A program made the translations under genes and the position numbers. A stretch of DNA of 64,000 nucleotides from CAZUXY01 sp964624235 (GTDB lineage: Bacteria; Spirochaetota; UBA4802; UBA5368): positions 1-64,000 of the forward strand of contig CAZUXY010000009.1 in NCBI GenBank assembly GCA_964624235.1. Direction: 5' to 3'. Positions 36,221 through 44,997 of the stretch are shown here, piece by piece (within the stretch, counting starts at the first letter, position 1; the number at the start of each line of letters is the position of its first letter). Below the pieces are notes generated by a model. It saw nothing but the letters and a program-made list of their open reading frames with translations. It searched no databases and was not told where the DNA came from.

Positions 36221-37528
36221 CTATTGTTCTTTTCCCTGGCTGCCCAGGTACTTCAGGTAATCCGTACGGGTAACGATACCCTGTAACTTGCCCCTGTCGA
36301 CAATGGGCAGGTGTCCTACATTGTTCTTGAATAGCAGTTGCTGTATCTCCCGCAGGGTGGCGTCCGGCGCTCCCGTGACGAGTTTTTTCGCCATATAGCC
36401 TTTTACCGGCGCGTGCATATGGCCCGACCTTCGGCCCTTCATGATGTCGCGCAGGGTAAGGAAGCCCGTCAAACGGCCTGAACCGTCGGTCACGGGCGCT
36501 CCGGTCAGGTTTACTCCCTCCAGGAACATGGACGCCTCAAGCAGGCTCCAGTCCTCTTTCATCGTCCGTACTTCCTTCGACATGATACGCTCGGCCGTTA
36601 CCGCCGGCGCCAGCGTTTCGGCAAGATACGCGCGAAGTTCCTGGAACACCTCAATGGAAGTGCTGTTCTTCACCTGCGCCGACGCCGCCCCCGGATGTCC
36701 CCCGCCGCCGAAATGGGCCAGCAGCCTGTCCAGCATTATCTCTTCCCCGCGGCTGCGGGCGATGATGACCGTGCTTTTATCACGCCGGAAACCGAACACG
36801 GCGAAGAGCGCGTCGGGAGACTCAACCTCGTATATCTTTTCCACCACCGCGGCCAGGCCGCCCGCCTGGACTTCCATCTCCTTATAGCAGAAAACTATGG
36901 AATGGCCGTGCATGTTTTCATAGATAAGCCGGGAGAGCACTTCGTGGAAAAGCCCTATCTGGTATTCCTCTTTCAGTCCCGCCAGGAACGTCCTTACAAG
37001 CCGCAGCGATCCCCCCTTTTCCAGCAGGAAACGGGCGGCGTCGAAATCATCCTTCGCCACGTCTTCATGGGTGAAGTTGCCCGTGTCGGCGTATATCCCG
37101 GTGAGGGCGATGGTCGCGTCATCCGGCGCGATATCGATTCCCCTCTTCATCACCTCCAGCGCCAGGAGGGTGGTATTGGCCCCGCAGGCGCCGCTTTTTA
37201 CCACCGCCCCGGGGATGTCCGAGGGTTCAGCACCGTGATGGTCCCAGACCTCGAAGACAGCGTTCGACATATCGGCGGCATCGAGGAATTCACGTATACG
37301 CCCCGAGGACCGGGTGTCGACCACCACCACCGAGTCGATGGACCGGCCCCGGATATCGGCGCCCGAAAGAAAATCAAGGTGGGATTTGTACAGGTTGTAA
37401 ATATTGCGCGCCACCGGCCGCATGAGCCGGCTTTTTACGGGACGGTGGTCGGGGTACAGGCAGCGGCCCAGTACCATGGAGCCGATACAGTCCGGATCCA
37501 TGCTGTTGTGACCTATGATAATCTTCAT
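36221..37528 (-). CDS. DHH-DHHA1 phosphoesterase with two CBS domains
   Basis: A 435-residue protein. The DHH domain shows GHNSMDPDCIGS (His 7, Asp 11, Asp 13), VVVVDTR (Asp 71) and DHHG (96-99). DHHA1 follows with FGGGGHPGAAS near residue 280. Two CBS domains occupy about 310-430. The same N-terminal arrangement is known fused to CCA-adding nucleotidyltransferases in some bacteria, but here there is no nucleotidyltransferase domain. It may degrade oligoribonucleotides or cyclic dinucleotides under control of an adenine nucleotide bound by the CBS pair. Confidence 0.9.
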   Translation of the reverse strand: MKIIIGHNSMDPDCIGSMVLGRCLYPDHRPVKSRLMRPVARNIYNLYKSHLDFLSGADIRGRSIDSVVVVDTRSSGRIREFLDAADMSNAVFEVWDHHGAEPSDIPGAVVKSGACGANTTLLALEVMKRGIDIAPDDATIALTGIYADTGNFTHEDVAKDDFDAARFLLEKGGSLRLVRTFLAGLKEEYQIGLFHEVLSRLIYENMHGHSIVFCYKEMEVQAGGLAAVVEKIYEVESPDALFAVFGFRRDKSTVIIARSRGEEIMLDRLLAHFGGGGHPGAASAQVKNSTSIEVFQELRAYLAETLAPAVTAERIMSKEVRTMKEDWSLLEASMFLEGVNLTGAPVTDGSGRLTGFLTLRDIMKGRRSGHMHAPVKGYMAKKLVTGAPDATLREIQQLLFKNNVGHLPIVDRGKLQGIVTRTDYLKYLGSQGKEQ

Positions 37529-37658
37529 CCAGGCTGTAGAACTCCCGGCTATCGGATATATGCTGAGTGCCGGGGCGGCGGGATTCTCTCCATACAAAGA
37601 CGCTCCGCTGAACCGGCGGGAATTTCTTTATTCTGCAGCCGGCGGCGACAGGGTCAAG

Positions 37659-39113
37659 TTATTTATTACCAGGGCGATAATCCGTACCGGCCGCGCCTTT
37701 CCCCTGCTTCGCGCCTGACCTTTTCATGATGCCGTCCAGTTCCGCGTCGAAACCCGGCAGTAACTTTTTACCTTCGGGGGTAAGGATGATGTTTTTCATC
37801 TCACGCGGGTCCTTCGACAGGTCATAAAGTTCCGGTGCACGGCACGAGTCCCACCTGATATACTTGTATCGTTCGGTGCGCAGCGTCCTGTTGGGAGGGA
37901 CCCTCCCCCCGAAGGGAAAGTCCTTGAAAAGCTCATACATGAAAGATTTCCGTCCCGGTGCTTTGGGATTTCTTAACGCCGGCACCAGGCTCTTACCCTG
38001 CATCTCCGCGGGCGCCTTCACGCCCGCCAGTTCCAGCAGGGTCGGCGCAAGGTCGATATTCAGGGCCATCTGTTCGGCGTGACGCCCCGGCGCGGCAACC
38101 AGCCGCGGGTAACGGACCAGGTATGGTATACGGATGGATTCCTCGTAAGGCCAGTGCTTGGCATAGAGGCGGTGCTCTCCCCACATGTAGCCGTTATCGC
38201 CGGCGTAGACGATGACGGTGTCGTCGAGTACTTTCATTTCCTCGAGCAGTTTCAACACACGGCCGATCTGCTCGTCCACGGAAACCAGGCACTCACAGTA
38301 GCGGCGGTATATGCCGTGCATGGAGCCCATGGATCCCTCGAGCCAGTTGTTGCCGCTCCAGGTGTTCCACTGGTCAGATTCGGGGGCGAGGAAATCGAGC
38401 TTCGCGTTTTTATAAAGGCCCTTCAGGTGCCGCGGCGGCTTCCAGTCGTGATGAACCGCCTTGTGGGAAAGGTACAGGCAGAAGGGCCTGTCTTTACGCT
38501 CCTTTATGAAATCCAGCGCGTAATCGGTCAGTTCTTCGGTGATGTATTCTTTCCGGTTCGGCACGGGCCTGTGGTTCACGAACAGCGGACAGTTGTAGTA
38601 ATCGCCCTGCCCGTCCTTCCGCGTGAAGGAGACAAAAAGGTCCACTCCGCGCAATCTGGGAAGCCCACCACCCGGCATGTGCCATTTGCCGATAAAGGCC
38701 GTGTCGTAACCGCTCTTCTTGAGCAGTTCCATGAAGGTCACGTTATTCTCGTTCCAGGTGGTGAAGTTGTTGATAACGCCGTGTTTCGATGCGTACTGAC
38801 CGGTGAGAAAGCTCGCCCTGCTGGGACTGCACAGCGAGGTGGTCACGAAGGCGTTTTTGAAAAGCACCCCCTCCTTCGCCAGGCGGTCCATGTGCGGCGT
38901 CTTCAGGAAAGGATGTCCCAGGACCCCCAGCATGTCATAGCGATGGTCGTCGGTCAGAATGAAGATTATATTGGGACGCCGGTGGGCCCCCTGCGCATAA
39001 AGCCGCTTCTTCAGCGGAAGGCCGGCCGCCGCGGCCAGGGCCCCTCCCATGATCGTAAGGGCGCTGCGGCGGGTGATCGGACCGGTTGCGATGTGCTTTT
39101 TTGTTTTTTCCAT
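37659..39113 (-). CDS. Tat-exported sulfatase
   Basis: A 484-residue alkaline-phosphatase-superfamily sulfatase. The signal has a Tat motif ITRRSALTIMGGALA. The metal site begins RPNIIFILTDDHRYD. Cys 95 in CSPSRASFLTG is the residue converted to formylglycine, the Cys-type signature. YDTAFIGKWHM and YAGDNGYMWGEH are further conserved blocks. It would desulfate an organic sulfate ester in the periplasm. A small membrane protein gene ends 9 nt upstream on the same strand. Confidence 0.93.
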   Translation of the reverse strand: MEKTKKHIATGPITRRSALTIMGGALAAAAGLPLKKRLYAQGAHRRPNIIFILTDDHRYDMLGVLGHPFLKTPHMDRLAKEGVLFKNAFVTTSLCSPSRASFLTGQYASKHGVINNFTTWNENNVTFMELLKKSGYDTAFIGKWHMPGGGLPRLRGVDLFVSFTRKDGQGDYYNCPLFVNHRPVPNRKEYITEELTDYALDFIKERKDRPFCLYLSHKAVHHDWKPPRHLKGLYKNAKLDFLAPESDQWNTWSGNNWLEGSMGSMHGIYRRYCECLVSVDEQIGRVLKLLEEMKVLDDTVIVYAGDNGYMWGEHRLYAKHWPYEESIRIPYLVRYPRLVAAPGRHAEQMALNIDLAPTLLELAGVKAPAEMQGKSLVPALRNPKAPGRKSFMYELFKDFPFGGRVPPNRTLRTERYKYIRWDSCRAPELYDLSKDPREMKNIILTPEGKKLLPGFDAELDGIMKRSGAKQGKGAAGTDYRPGNK

Positions 39114-39122
39114 ATCGGCCCC

Positions 39123-39680
39123 CTACCGCACAAAGTGATCGGCGTAGTGGTTCACCACCACATAGGCCCATTCCTGCCCGCGGATAAGGCCGAAATAAAC
39201 CCCTGCCGCTCCCAGCAGCAGCAGTGAGATCACCAGCGGGTGCATCACCCTGACGCCGGGAGTGCCGCGACGGCGGTCCAGCGCACGGCAGAGGATGTCT
39301 GAAACTGAAAACTCAAAGAGGGTCACGCATACGGCGCCGAAGGTCCAGGGGAGAAAAAAGAAATAAACCATCTCCACCGCCGAAAACTGGCATGAAACGG
39401 TCGAGGCCATGCGGACCAGCCAGATGACCGGGTTTGCGTACGCCACGACTATACGCTCCATGAAAGAGGCCCCCCGAAAGTAGGCCATGGCGGGTCCTAT
39501 GAAGGCGAAGAACCACAGCGAAAGAAAGATGACCCCGCCGGAGACGTCCTTGATGATATTCCTTGCCACCCCCTGCTCCATCCCGCTGGATCCGTGATAG
39601 ATAAGACTGGAAACCGTCATGGTTCCCACCGCGGCCAGCAGAGGGACTATAAAACGATGAACGAAACCGCGATCACTCAC
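39123..39680 (-). CDS. small multi-pass membrane protein of unknown function
   Basis: A 185-residue protein with four or five predicted membrane segments (about 10-30, 48-66, 80-95, 105-125, 148-166), including IWLVRMASTVSCQFSAVEMV and FFLPWTFGAVCVTLFEF. I do not recognise the family. The frame begins with GTG 39680, with GGGGGAGG immediately upstream. It precedes the sulfatase gene by 9 nt and is likely co-transcribed, perhaps as a membrane partner. Confidence 0.7.
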   Translation of the reverse strand: MSDRGFVHRFIVPLLAAVGTMTVSSLIYHGSSGMEQGVARNIIKDVSGGVIFLSLWFFAFIGPAMAYFRGASFMERIVVAYANPVIWLVRMASTVSCQFSAVEMVYFFFLPWTFGAVCVTLFEFSVSDILCRALDRRRGTPGVRVMHPLVISLLLLGAAGVYFGLIRGQEWAYVVVNHYADHFVR

Positions 39681-39877
39681 AACCTCCCCCTTTCACTATG
39701 GCATAACAAAGATATGCTATTTTATTAAAATATATATACAAGAACTTTATTCAGTTGCCGGAGGGTTTTTCCCTTAAAACATACCCGCGGGTTCCTCGCA
39801 AGGGCCGCCATGAAACGACGCAGGAAGGGAGATATGGAAATCGAAAAGATCGCAGTTTCAAATCACCCTGTTATTAT

Positions 39878-40846
39878 TCAGATTTCCGCCGCGGGCTGCT
39901 GAAACCAGGGCAGTTTCGTCAGATCCACATTGCCTCCCGAGAACACGATGCCGACTCTTTTGCCGGCAAACATTTCTTTCTTTTCGATCAGTGCCGCCAG
40001 CGGCACCACTCCCGAAGGCTCCACGACGATCTTCATGCGTTCCCATACCAGTTTCATGGTTTCTATGATCGTCTCTTCCCGTGCGGTGATGATATCCGAC
40101 ACGTGTTCCCTGATAATCGGAAAGGTAAGGTCGCCGAGGGAGGTGAGCAGTCCGTCGGCGATGGTTTGGGGGTTCACCGAGGGGACGATTTTGCCGCTAC
40201 GGAACGAGCGCAGGGCGTCGTCGGCCCCTGCAGGCTCGCCGGCGATGACCATGGTCGAGGGGGAAAGGTAATGGACCGACAGGGCCGTTCCGCTCAGGAG
40301 CCCTCCGCCGCCTACAGGCGTCATAACGATATCCAGGTCGTTCACCTCATCAATCAGTTCAAGGGCACAGGTCGCCTGGCCCGTGATGACCCGGAGGTCG
40401 TTGTAGGGAGGTATAAACGCGGCACCGGTTTCAGCAACCACCACGCCGAGGGTTTCTTCCCGGGACTTCTGGCCGGGGGCACAGAAGACAATCCGGGCCC
40501 CGTACCCCCGCACGGCCTCGACCTTGACCCGCGGCGCGTTTTCGGGCATGACGATGTGGGCGGGGACCCCCTTCATGCGCGCCGCAAGCGCCAGGGCCTG
40601 GGCATGGTTGCCCGAGGAATGGGTCGCCACCCCCTTGCGTACCTCGTCATCGCCCAGGGAAAATACCGCGTTCGCCGCTCCCCGGAACTTGAAGGCCCCT
40701 ACTTTCTGTAAGTTTTCACACTTGAAGTACAGCTTCGCACCGGTCAGGGCATCCAGCGTTCCGCAGGTAAGCACCGGCGTTCTGTGGATCAGGGGACTGA
40801 TGCGCGCTGCCGCGGTGAGTATATCCTCGATACCCGGTTTCCTCAT
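39878..40846 (-). CDS. threonine/serine dehydratase-like PLP enzyme
   Basis: A 322-residue fold-type II PLP enzyme without a regulatory ACT domain. The PLP lysine is in AFKFRGA, the substrate loop is SSGNHAQA, and the phosphate loop is GGGGL. The length fits catabolic threonine/serine dehydratases and serine or threo-hydroxyaspartate racemases; the two cannot be told apart by eye. It would turn Ser/Thr into pyruvate/2-oxobutyrate and ammonia in the cytosol. Confidence 0.88.
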   Translation of the reverse strand: MRKPGIEDILTAAARISPLIHRTPVLTCGTLDALTGAKLYFKCENLQKVGAFKFRGAANAVFSLGDDEVRKGVATHSSGNHAQALALAARMKGVPAHIVMPENAPRVKVEAVRGYGARIVFCAPGQKSREETLGVVVAETGAAFIPPYNDLRVITGQATCALELIDEVNDLDIVMTPVGGGGLLSGTALSVHYLSPSTMVIAGEPAGADDALRSFRSGKIVPSVNPQTIADGLLTSLGDLTFPIIREHVSDIITAREETIIETMKLVWERMKIVVEPSGVVPLAALIEKKEMFAGKRVGIVFSGGNVDLTKLPWFQQPAAEI

Positions 40847-41097
40847 TTCCTGCTCTCATAATCCTGTAATATTGAAGCGTCGCACACGTCATCATCGCGG
40901 TCGCCCGCGGTAATGCGGATACGGTACCGCCGTTTCAACACTGATGTAAATAATAAATTTATCCTGTTCTTTCCTTTTACCACGTGACTATGGCACCAGT
41001 GAAAGACGACGGTCGTTCCCTTACCACTGATGATACTACCGGGTATCGTAACATCACCGTATGTGTAACTGTATTTTTAAAAAACCTCACAAAAAAT

Positions 41098-41128
41098 TTG
41101 TCATATCGCAATATCTGCGATAGATAAT
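41098..41128 (+). promoter_or_regulatory. putative promoter containing an operator-like dyad
   Basis: TTGTCA (41098-41103) is followed by the perfect dyad TATCGCA-ATATC-TGCGATA (41104-41122) and then GATAAT (41123-41128). The dyad fills the spacer, so a bound regulator would block RNA polymerase. It faces the nitrilase gene at 41353. Confidence 0.5.
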
Positions 41129-41168
41129 TAAGTCATACACCATAAAAACACTATACCCTCATCCCATC

Positions 41169-41218
41169 TACCCCCTCTCTCGGGAGTTGTATAAGGTTTT
41201 GTTCCGGGAGAGGGGGTT
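41169..41218. other. long hairpin in the nitrilase leader
   Basis: Arms ACCCCCTCTCTCGG and CCGGGAGAGGGGGT pair with one mismatch around a 20-nt loop. It lies between the putative promoter at 41098 and the nitrilase start at 41353, and no T-run follows immediately. The remaining part of this 506-base gap shows no gene. Confidence 0.7.
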
Positions 41219-41352
41219 AAGATTTTCCTGGGGGATAAAATCAGGTATTTCTATCCCCTGTCCCTTCATACCGCGAACAGAGATAATTGTGGATGACATT
41301 TCTCCCGGTAACGCTAAAGTGGCGTCAGGTTATTACACCCCAGGGGATTTCC

Positions 41353-42135
41353 ATGAAAACAGCGCTGGTACAGTTCCACCCGGTCTTCGGCGATATCGCC
41401 GCGAACCTGGAAAAAGCACTCGGCTTCATCAGAGAGGCGGATGCCGACATGGTGGTTTTTCCCGAACTCTTTCTCTCGGGTTATACCTTCGCAACCGCGG
41501 CAGAGGCGGAAGCCTGTTCCATTTCAACCAGCGACAGTATGCTCGAACCCCTGCTCTCGCTCGGCGGCGAGAAAAACATCGGCATCTGCGGCGGCTATGC
41601 CGAGAAGGACGGGGCACTGATTTACAATTCATCATTCTTCATGGCGGGGGGGAAGATCGTCGCCAATTACCGCAAAACCCACCTGTTTTATCACGAAAAA
41701 GAATTCTTCACGCCGGGGGATACCGGTTTTGAGGTTTTCGATTTCATGGGAGTTACCATGGGAATGATGATCTGTTTTGACTGGATTTTCCCTGAAGCGG
41801 CCCGTACCCTGGCGCTGAAGGGGGCACAGGTGATACTACATCCCGCGAACCTGGTGCTGCCCTACTGCCAGCGCGCCATGTACGCGCGGGCCCTGGAAAA
41901 CAGGGTGTTCATCTTAACGGCAAACCGGGTCGGGAGAGAGTTGAACGGGGCACTTGAGAACACATTTACCGGCGGCTCACAGGCCGTCTCTCCCCGTGGA
42001 GAGTACCTGCTCCAGATGACCTCCGACGGAGAATACATGGCCGCCGTGGAGATAGATCCCGAACAGGCCCTGGAAAAAAACATCACCGACTTGAACCATC
42101 TTTTTCTGGACCGCAGGGAAGAATACTATCGTTAA
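41353..42135 (+). CDS. nitrilase-superfamily carbon-nitrogen hydrolase
   Basis: A 260-residue enzyme with the complete Glu-Lys-Cys triad: Glu 38 in VVFPELFLSGY, Lys 108 in NYRKTHLF and Cys 141 in MMICFDWIFPEAAR. The length and the motifs are those of the amidase/omega-amidase-like branches, not of true nitrilases. It hydrolyses a C-N amide bond; the substrate is unknown. AGGGGA precedes ATG 41353. The upstream dyad suggests regulation. A structured element follows the stop. Confidence 0.92.
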   Translation: MKTALVQFHPVFGDIAANLEKALGFIREADADMVVFPELFLSGYTFATAAEAEACSISTSDSMLEPLLSLGGEKNIGICGGYAEKDGALIYNSSFFMAGGKIVANYRKTHLFYHEKEFFTPGDTGFEVFDFMGVTMGMMICFDWIFPEAARTLALKGAQVILHPANLVLPYCQRAMYARALENRVFILTANRVGRELNGALENTFTGGSQAVSPRGEYLLQMTSDGEYMAAVEIDPEQALEKNITDLNHLFLDRREEYYR

Positions 42136-42184
42136 TCGTATATTTCCGCCGGGGATCCCTGTTCGATTTCAGGGAAAGGAAGAA

Positions 42185-42251
42185 AAGCCCCCTGTCATCG
42201 CGGAGGACTTGTAAGCGATAAGGGCTTAGGGAGGAGCCTTCCAGGGGGCTT
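42185..42251. ncRNA. candidate three-way-junction RNA element
   Basis: A closing stem AAGCCCCCTG / CAGGGGGCTT (10 bp, perfect) encloses two hairpins: ATCGC / GCGAT with a 13-nt loop, and AAGGGCT / AGCCTT with one bulged G. Read on the minus strand it follows the stop of the four-cysteine protein and ends with CTTTTCTT, so it may serve as that gene's terminator. It could also be a structured RNA. Strand is undecided. Confidence 0.55.
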
Positions 42252-42483
42252 ATTTAATGCTTTCTACATGTGAGGGGTTATTGAGCGTGTGCAGTGTTTT
42301 GTACCACTCTGACGCTTTCCGGGTTACATGTTCAGTTTCCAGGGGACACTCGAGCACCAGATACACACCTTTTTTGTCTCGAGCCACCACGTGATAACCG
42401 GTGGCACCGTTTTTACGGCATGCGATGTTGTCAAACATGGCGCCCGAATGATATTTGCATATTTTACAATCATCAAGCTTCAT
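42250..42483 (-). CDS. small four-cysteine protein, possible zinc binder
   Basis: A 77-residue protein. CKIC near the start, followed by Cys at IACRK and LECPL, gives a C-x2-C...C...C arrangement that could bind zinc or an Fe-S cluster. The rest is polar with no membrane segment. A GGGGTGGGT tract precedes the ATG. I do not recognise the family, and no conserved neighbour gives its function; it may be transcribed alone. Confidence 0.65.
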   Translation of the reverse strand: MKLDDCKICKYHSGAMFDNIACRKNGATGYHVVARDKKGVYLVLECPLETEHVTRKASEWYKTLHTLNNPSHVESIK

Positions 42484-42818
42484 AACGACCCACCCCCTGA
42501 AAACGGAGAGCTACTATACTCATTACCCGCTTCATGAGACATAATATATTCAAAAGCATAAAAAAGCAAATTAATTTTAACTGAATATAGGAATTAATGT
42601 TAAACCCATTATAAGTCAACACAAGTTGTCAATATATACATTATGCATGGTTCCTTGCTTATCCCCGTCCGAAAGGAACCGGTTACCATTCCCTGTTCAT
42701 GCGGGTTGCTCCCGGACCGGTAATAAACGTTTGCCCTTTACGGAGTCATCATGCAGTATGTGTTCCGACTGGAGCGGGCGCCGGCCCCTGCCATGTCACA
42801 TGAAAAAAGGAACGCGTA
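42484..42818. other. intergenic region, no gene seen
   Basis: 335 bases without a credible gene. A hairpin GGTTCCTT / AAGGAACC (42649-42680, perfect 8-bp arms) sits in what would be the leader of the hotdog gene. AT-rich sequence near 42620-42645 may hold its promoter. Confidence 0.5.
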
Positions 42819-43289
42819 ATGGATAAAAAATCATTCCAGGAATACTATCCCGAGGATTACAGCCATTGTTACGGCTGCGGTACCCGCAATGAACACGGGC
42901 TGCATATTTCTAGCTACTGGGACGGCGAAGAATCGGTCTGCAGTTTCACTCCCCGGGAATACCATACCGCTGTCCCCGGATACGTGTACGGAGGACTTAT
43001 CGCCTCGCTCATTGACTGCCACGGCACCGGGACCGCCGCTGCGGCGATGTACCGCAGGGAGGGACGCTCAATGGGTTCAAATCCGCCGCTTCGTTTTGTC
43101 ACCGCCTCGCTGCAGGTGGACTTTGTGAAACCCACTCCCATCGAGGGGCCACTGGATCTGCGGACCCGCATCACCGATATCTCTGACCGGAAGGTTTCCA
43201 TGGAAACAGACCTTACCGTCCACGGTGTCCTTTGCGCCAGGGGAAGAGTGGTGGCGGTAAAGCTGCCGGATAAAATGAAGGCACCGTGA
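42819..43289 (+). CDS. hotdog-fold thioesterase (PaaI-like)
   Basis: A 156-residue single hotdog domain. The N-terminus has HCYGCGTRNEHGLH, typical of the COG2050-type branch, and the central helix carries GGLIASLIDCHGTGTA, where the catalytic acidic residue lies. It probably hydrolyses an acyl-CoA or similar thioester. AAGGA precedes the start. It faces a TetR gene that ends 116 nt downstream on the other strand. Confidence 0.85.
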   Translation: MDKKSFQEYYPEDYSHCYGCGTRNEHGLHISSYWDGEESVCSFTPREYHTAVPGYVYGGLIASLIDCHGTGTAAAAMYRREGRSMGSNPPLRFVTASLQVDFVKPTPIEGPLDLRTRITDISDRKVSMETDLTVHGVLCARGRVVAVKLPDKMKAP

Positions 43290-43404
43290 GCGCTTTTTGC
43301 ACGAAGAAAACCGCCGGCGGCATGGCAACGAGCATAAATCGGACGCGGAGGAGGAATCAGGGACGCTGAATAGTCTCTGCCCCTCCCTTTACCGCCTTGT
43401 ACCC

Positions 43405-44025
43405 TTACAATGCATGGTCTTTATCAAGAAAAGACGTCATCATTCTGAGAAAATACGCCGAGAGCCTGGTGAAATCGGAGGCGTCCCGTGCTATCGTATG
43501 CAGGAAAGCGAAGCCGTTTGCCATCGCCAGCATCAGGGAGGACAAAACGCTTTCATTGAATTCCCTGGCACATTCGCCCGTGATGCGCGAGTCGCGTATC
43601 ACATCGGCGACGATTTCCCTCAAAAACAGGTGCCGGTCCAGAATCTCCTTCCTGGTTTCGGCGTTGCGTACGCCATAGAGCGTGAGTTCCATAATGACCT
43701 TGAACCACAGGGGGTTGTCGGATATGAATTCCTGAAAGGTCTGGAACAGGTTTCTCAACCTTTCCGCGATCGGCGCCGGCCGCAGCAGAGCCGCCACCCC
43801 TATGGCCTGGTACTTGTCGAGGGCATAGCGGTATACCTCCAGCAGCAGTTCTTCTTTATCTTTGAAATAATAATGAAGGAGGGATTTACTCACTCCCGCC
43901 GCCTGCGCTATCTCGGCCATCGAAGCGGCTGAGCAGCCTTTTTCCCCCGTCATCATGTATGCTGACTCGATGATCGCCTGGACCTTTTCAGGCCGGGTGG
44001 TGATGTCCTGATTCTTCAGCGGCAT
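43405..44025 (-). CDS. TetR-family transcriptional regulator
   Basis: A 206-residue regulator. The helix-turn-helix occupies about residues 20-60: AAYMMTGEKG-like, then MAEIAQAAGVSKSLLHYYFKDKEELL, the canonical recognition helix. The C-terminal domain is of the TetR_C type with a hydrophobic helix bundle. Neither ligand nor target is evident; the hotdog gene and the secreted protein next to it are candidates. The start lacks a strong ribosome-binding site. Confidence 0.9.
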   Translation of the reverse strand: MPLKNQDITTRPEKVQAIIESAYMMTGEKGCSAASMAEIAQAAGVSKSLLHYYFKDKEELLLEVYRYALDKYQAIGVAALLRPAPIAERLRNLFQTFQEFISDNPLWFKVIMELTLYGVRNAETRKEILDRHLFLREIVADVIRDSRITGECAREFNESVLSSLMLAMANGFAFLHTIARDASDFTRLSAYFLRMMTSFLDKDHAL

Positions 44026-44146
44026 AGGTGTCTGTTACAGGCGGAACAATTTGGACCGGTCGGCCGATCACCTCATCTTTCCTGATTTACACCCCATGTC
44101 AAATAAAAATCATTTCTATTGCTATATACCGGTTTTTCTTTAAGAT

Positions 44147-44635
44147 TCACCTGTCCAGCACGAAACTGTCCACCGTGGCCGTGAGCCGGGCCGAGACCTG
44201 TTTCCACTGAATTTCCCTGGCCGTTCCGGTCACCAGATATGCCTGTCCGCCCCGTTTCATGACCCGTGAGTACCAGTGCATATCGATACCGTTGTATTTA
44301 CCCGCGTATTCCAGCACGAGTACGTTTTTATCACGGACCTCGGATTTGATGAGCACCCACTTCTGTTCGATAAACTGTGATTCTGACAGTGTTTTAAAGT
44401 CCGCCAGGGACCCGGCATACTGCTGAACCATCACATTGATGTTGGGGGAAAAATTGTCGGTAGGCGGCATATTCATGAACAGCACCACATAATTGGCGGT
44501 CGCCGAGGTTTCCTCCAGGGGAGAGATGGAGAAACCGTGCAGGGGGAACACCAGTTTCTGTGAGGCGGTCCCGGCATAGAGCGTGCCGGCCATCCCACAC
44601 ACGAGCGCCGCATGAAGCAGAAATCTGATTTTCAT
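44147..44635 (-). CDS. small secreted protein of unknown function (DcrB/PsbP-like size)
   Basis: A 162-residue protein with a Sec signal (FLLHAALVCGMAGTLYAG, cleavage after YA-G or nearby). The mature part is beta-rich and contains VMKRGGQAYLVTGTA and VSARLTATVDSF, which recall the DUF1795/DcrB-like single-domain fold, but I cannot be sure. GAGAGG precedes the start. It lies on the same strand as, and about 360 nt from, the penicillin acylase gene. Confidence 0.72.
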   Translation of the reverse strand: MKIRFLLHAALVCGMAGTLYAGTASQKLVFPLHGFSISPLEETSATANYVVLFMNMPPTDNFSPNINVMVQQYAGSLADFKTLSESQFIEQKWVLIKSEVRDKNVLVLEYAGKYNGIDMHWYSRVMKRGGQAYLVTGTAREIQWKQVSARLTATVDSFVLDR

Positions 44636-44997
44636 ATTTTCCTCTCCGGATCAATTGATTCTTCTAAAAGACACAATACCTGATGCCGTCTATACTATTT
44701 CACCGTCTTTCCCCGCGGGGCATGCCCGGTCATGGTACCCGGCACCTCACGGGAAAGTTCGAGCTCGTCCCCACGGTCTGAACAGCAGACCCTTCGGAAC
44801 GATAAAAGTATTTTCACTTTACCGGAGGGCGGTCGGGTTCCATGCAGGGTGTTTTCAACGGCCCCCCACCTCTCACCCCCACCATCGGCATTCCGGGGGC
44901 TTTTACCATGGAACGGGGCGATCATTCCTTCCCTGTCTTATCGTGACAGGGCTTGTTGAAATTCTGTCCTTAACACCACACGCGGGCGACCATTTTC
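44636..44997. other. intergenic region, no gene seen
   Basis: 362 bases with no credible gene. A perfect hairpin CCCTGTC / GACAGGG (44931-44951, 7-nt loop) lies 47 nt after the penicillin acylase stop and may end that transcript, although no T-run follows. Confidence 0.5.

Noticed and set aside
38079..39227. 382-residue plus-strand frame opposite the first sulfatase
   Set aside because: Antisense to a sulfatase gene with intact motifs; no domain or start signal.
39810..39902. 30-residue plus-strand frame near the dehydratase 3' end
   Set aside because: It has a weak ribosome-binding site but overlaps the end of the real gene on the other strand and matches nothing; too little support.
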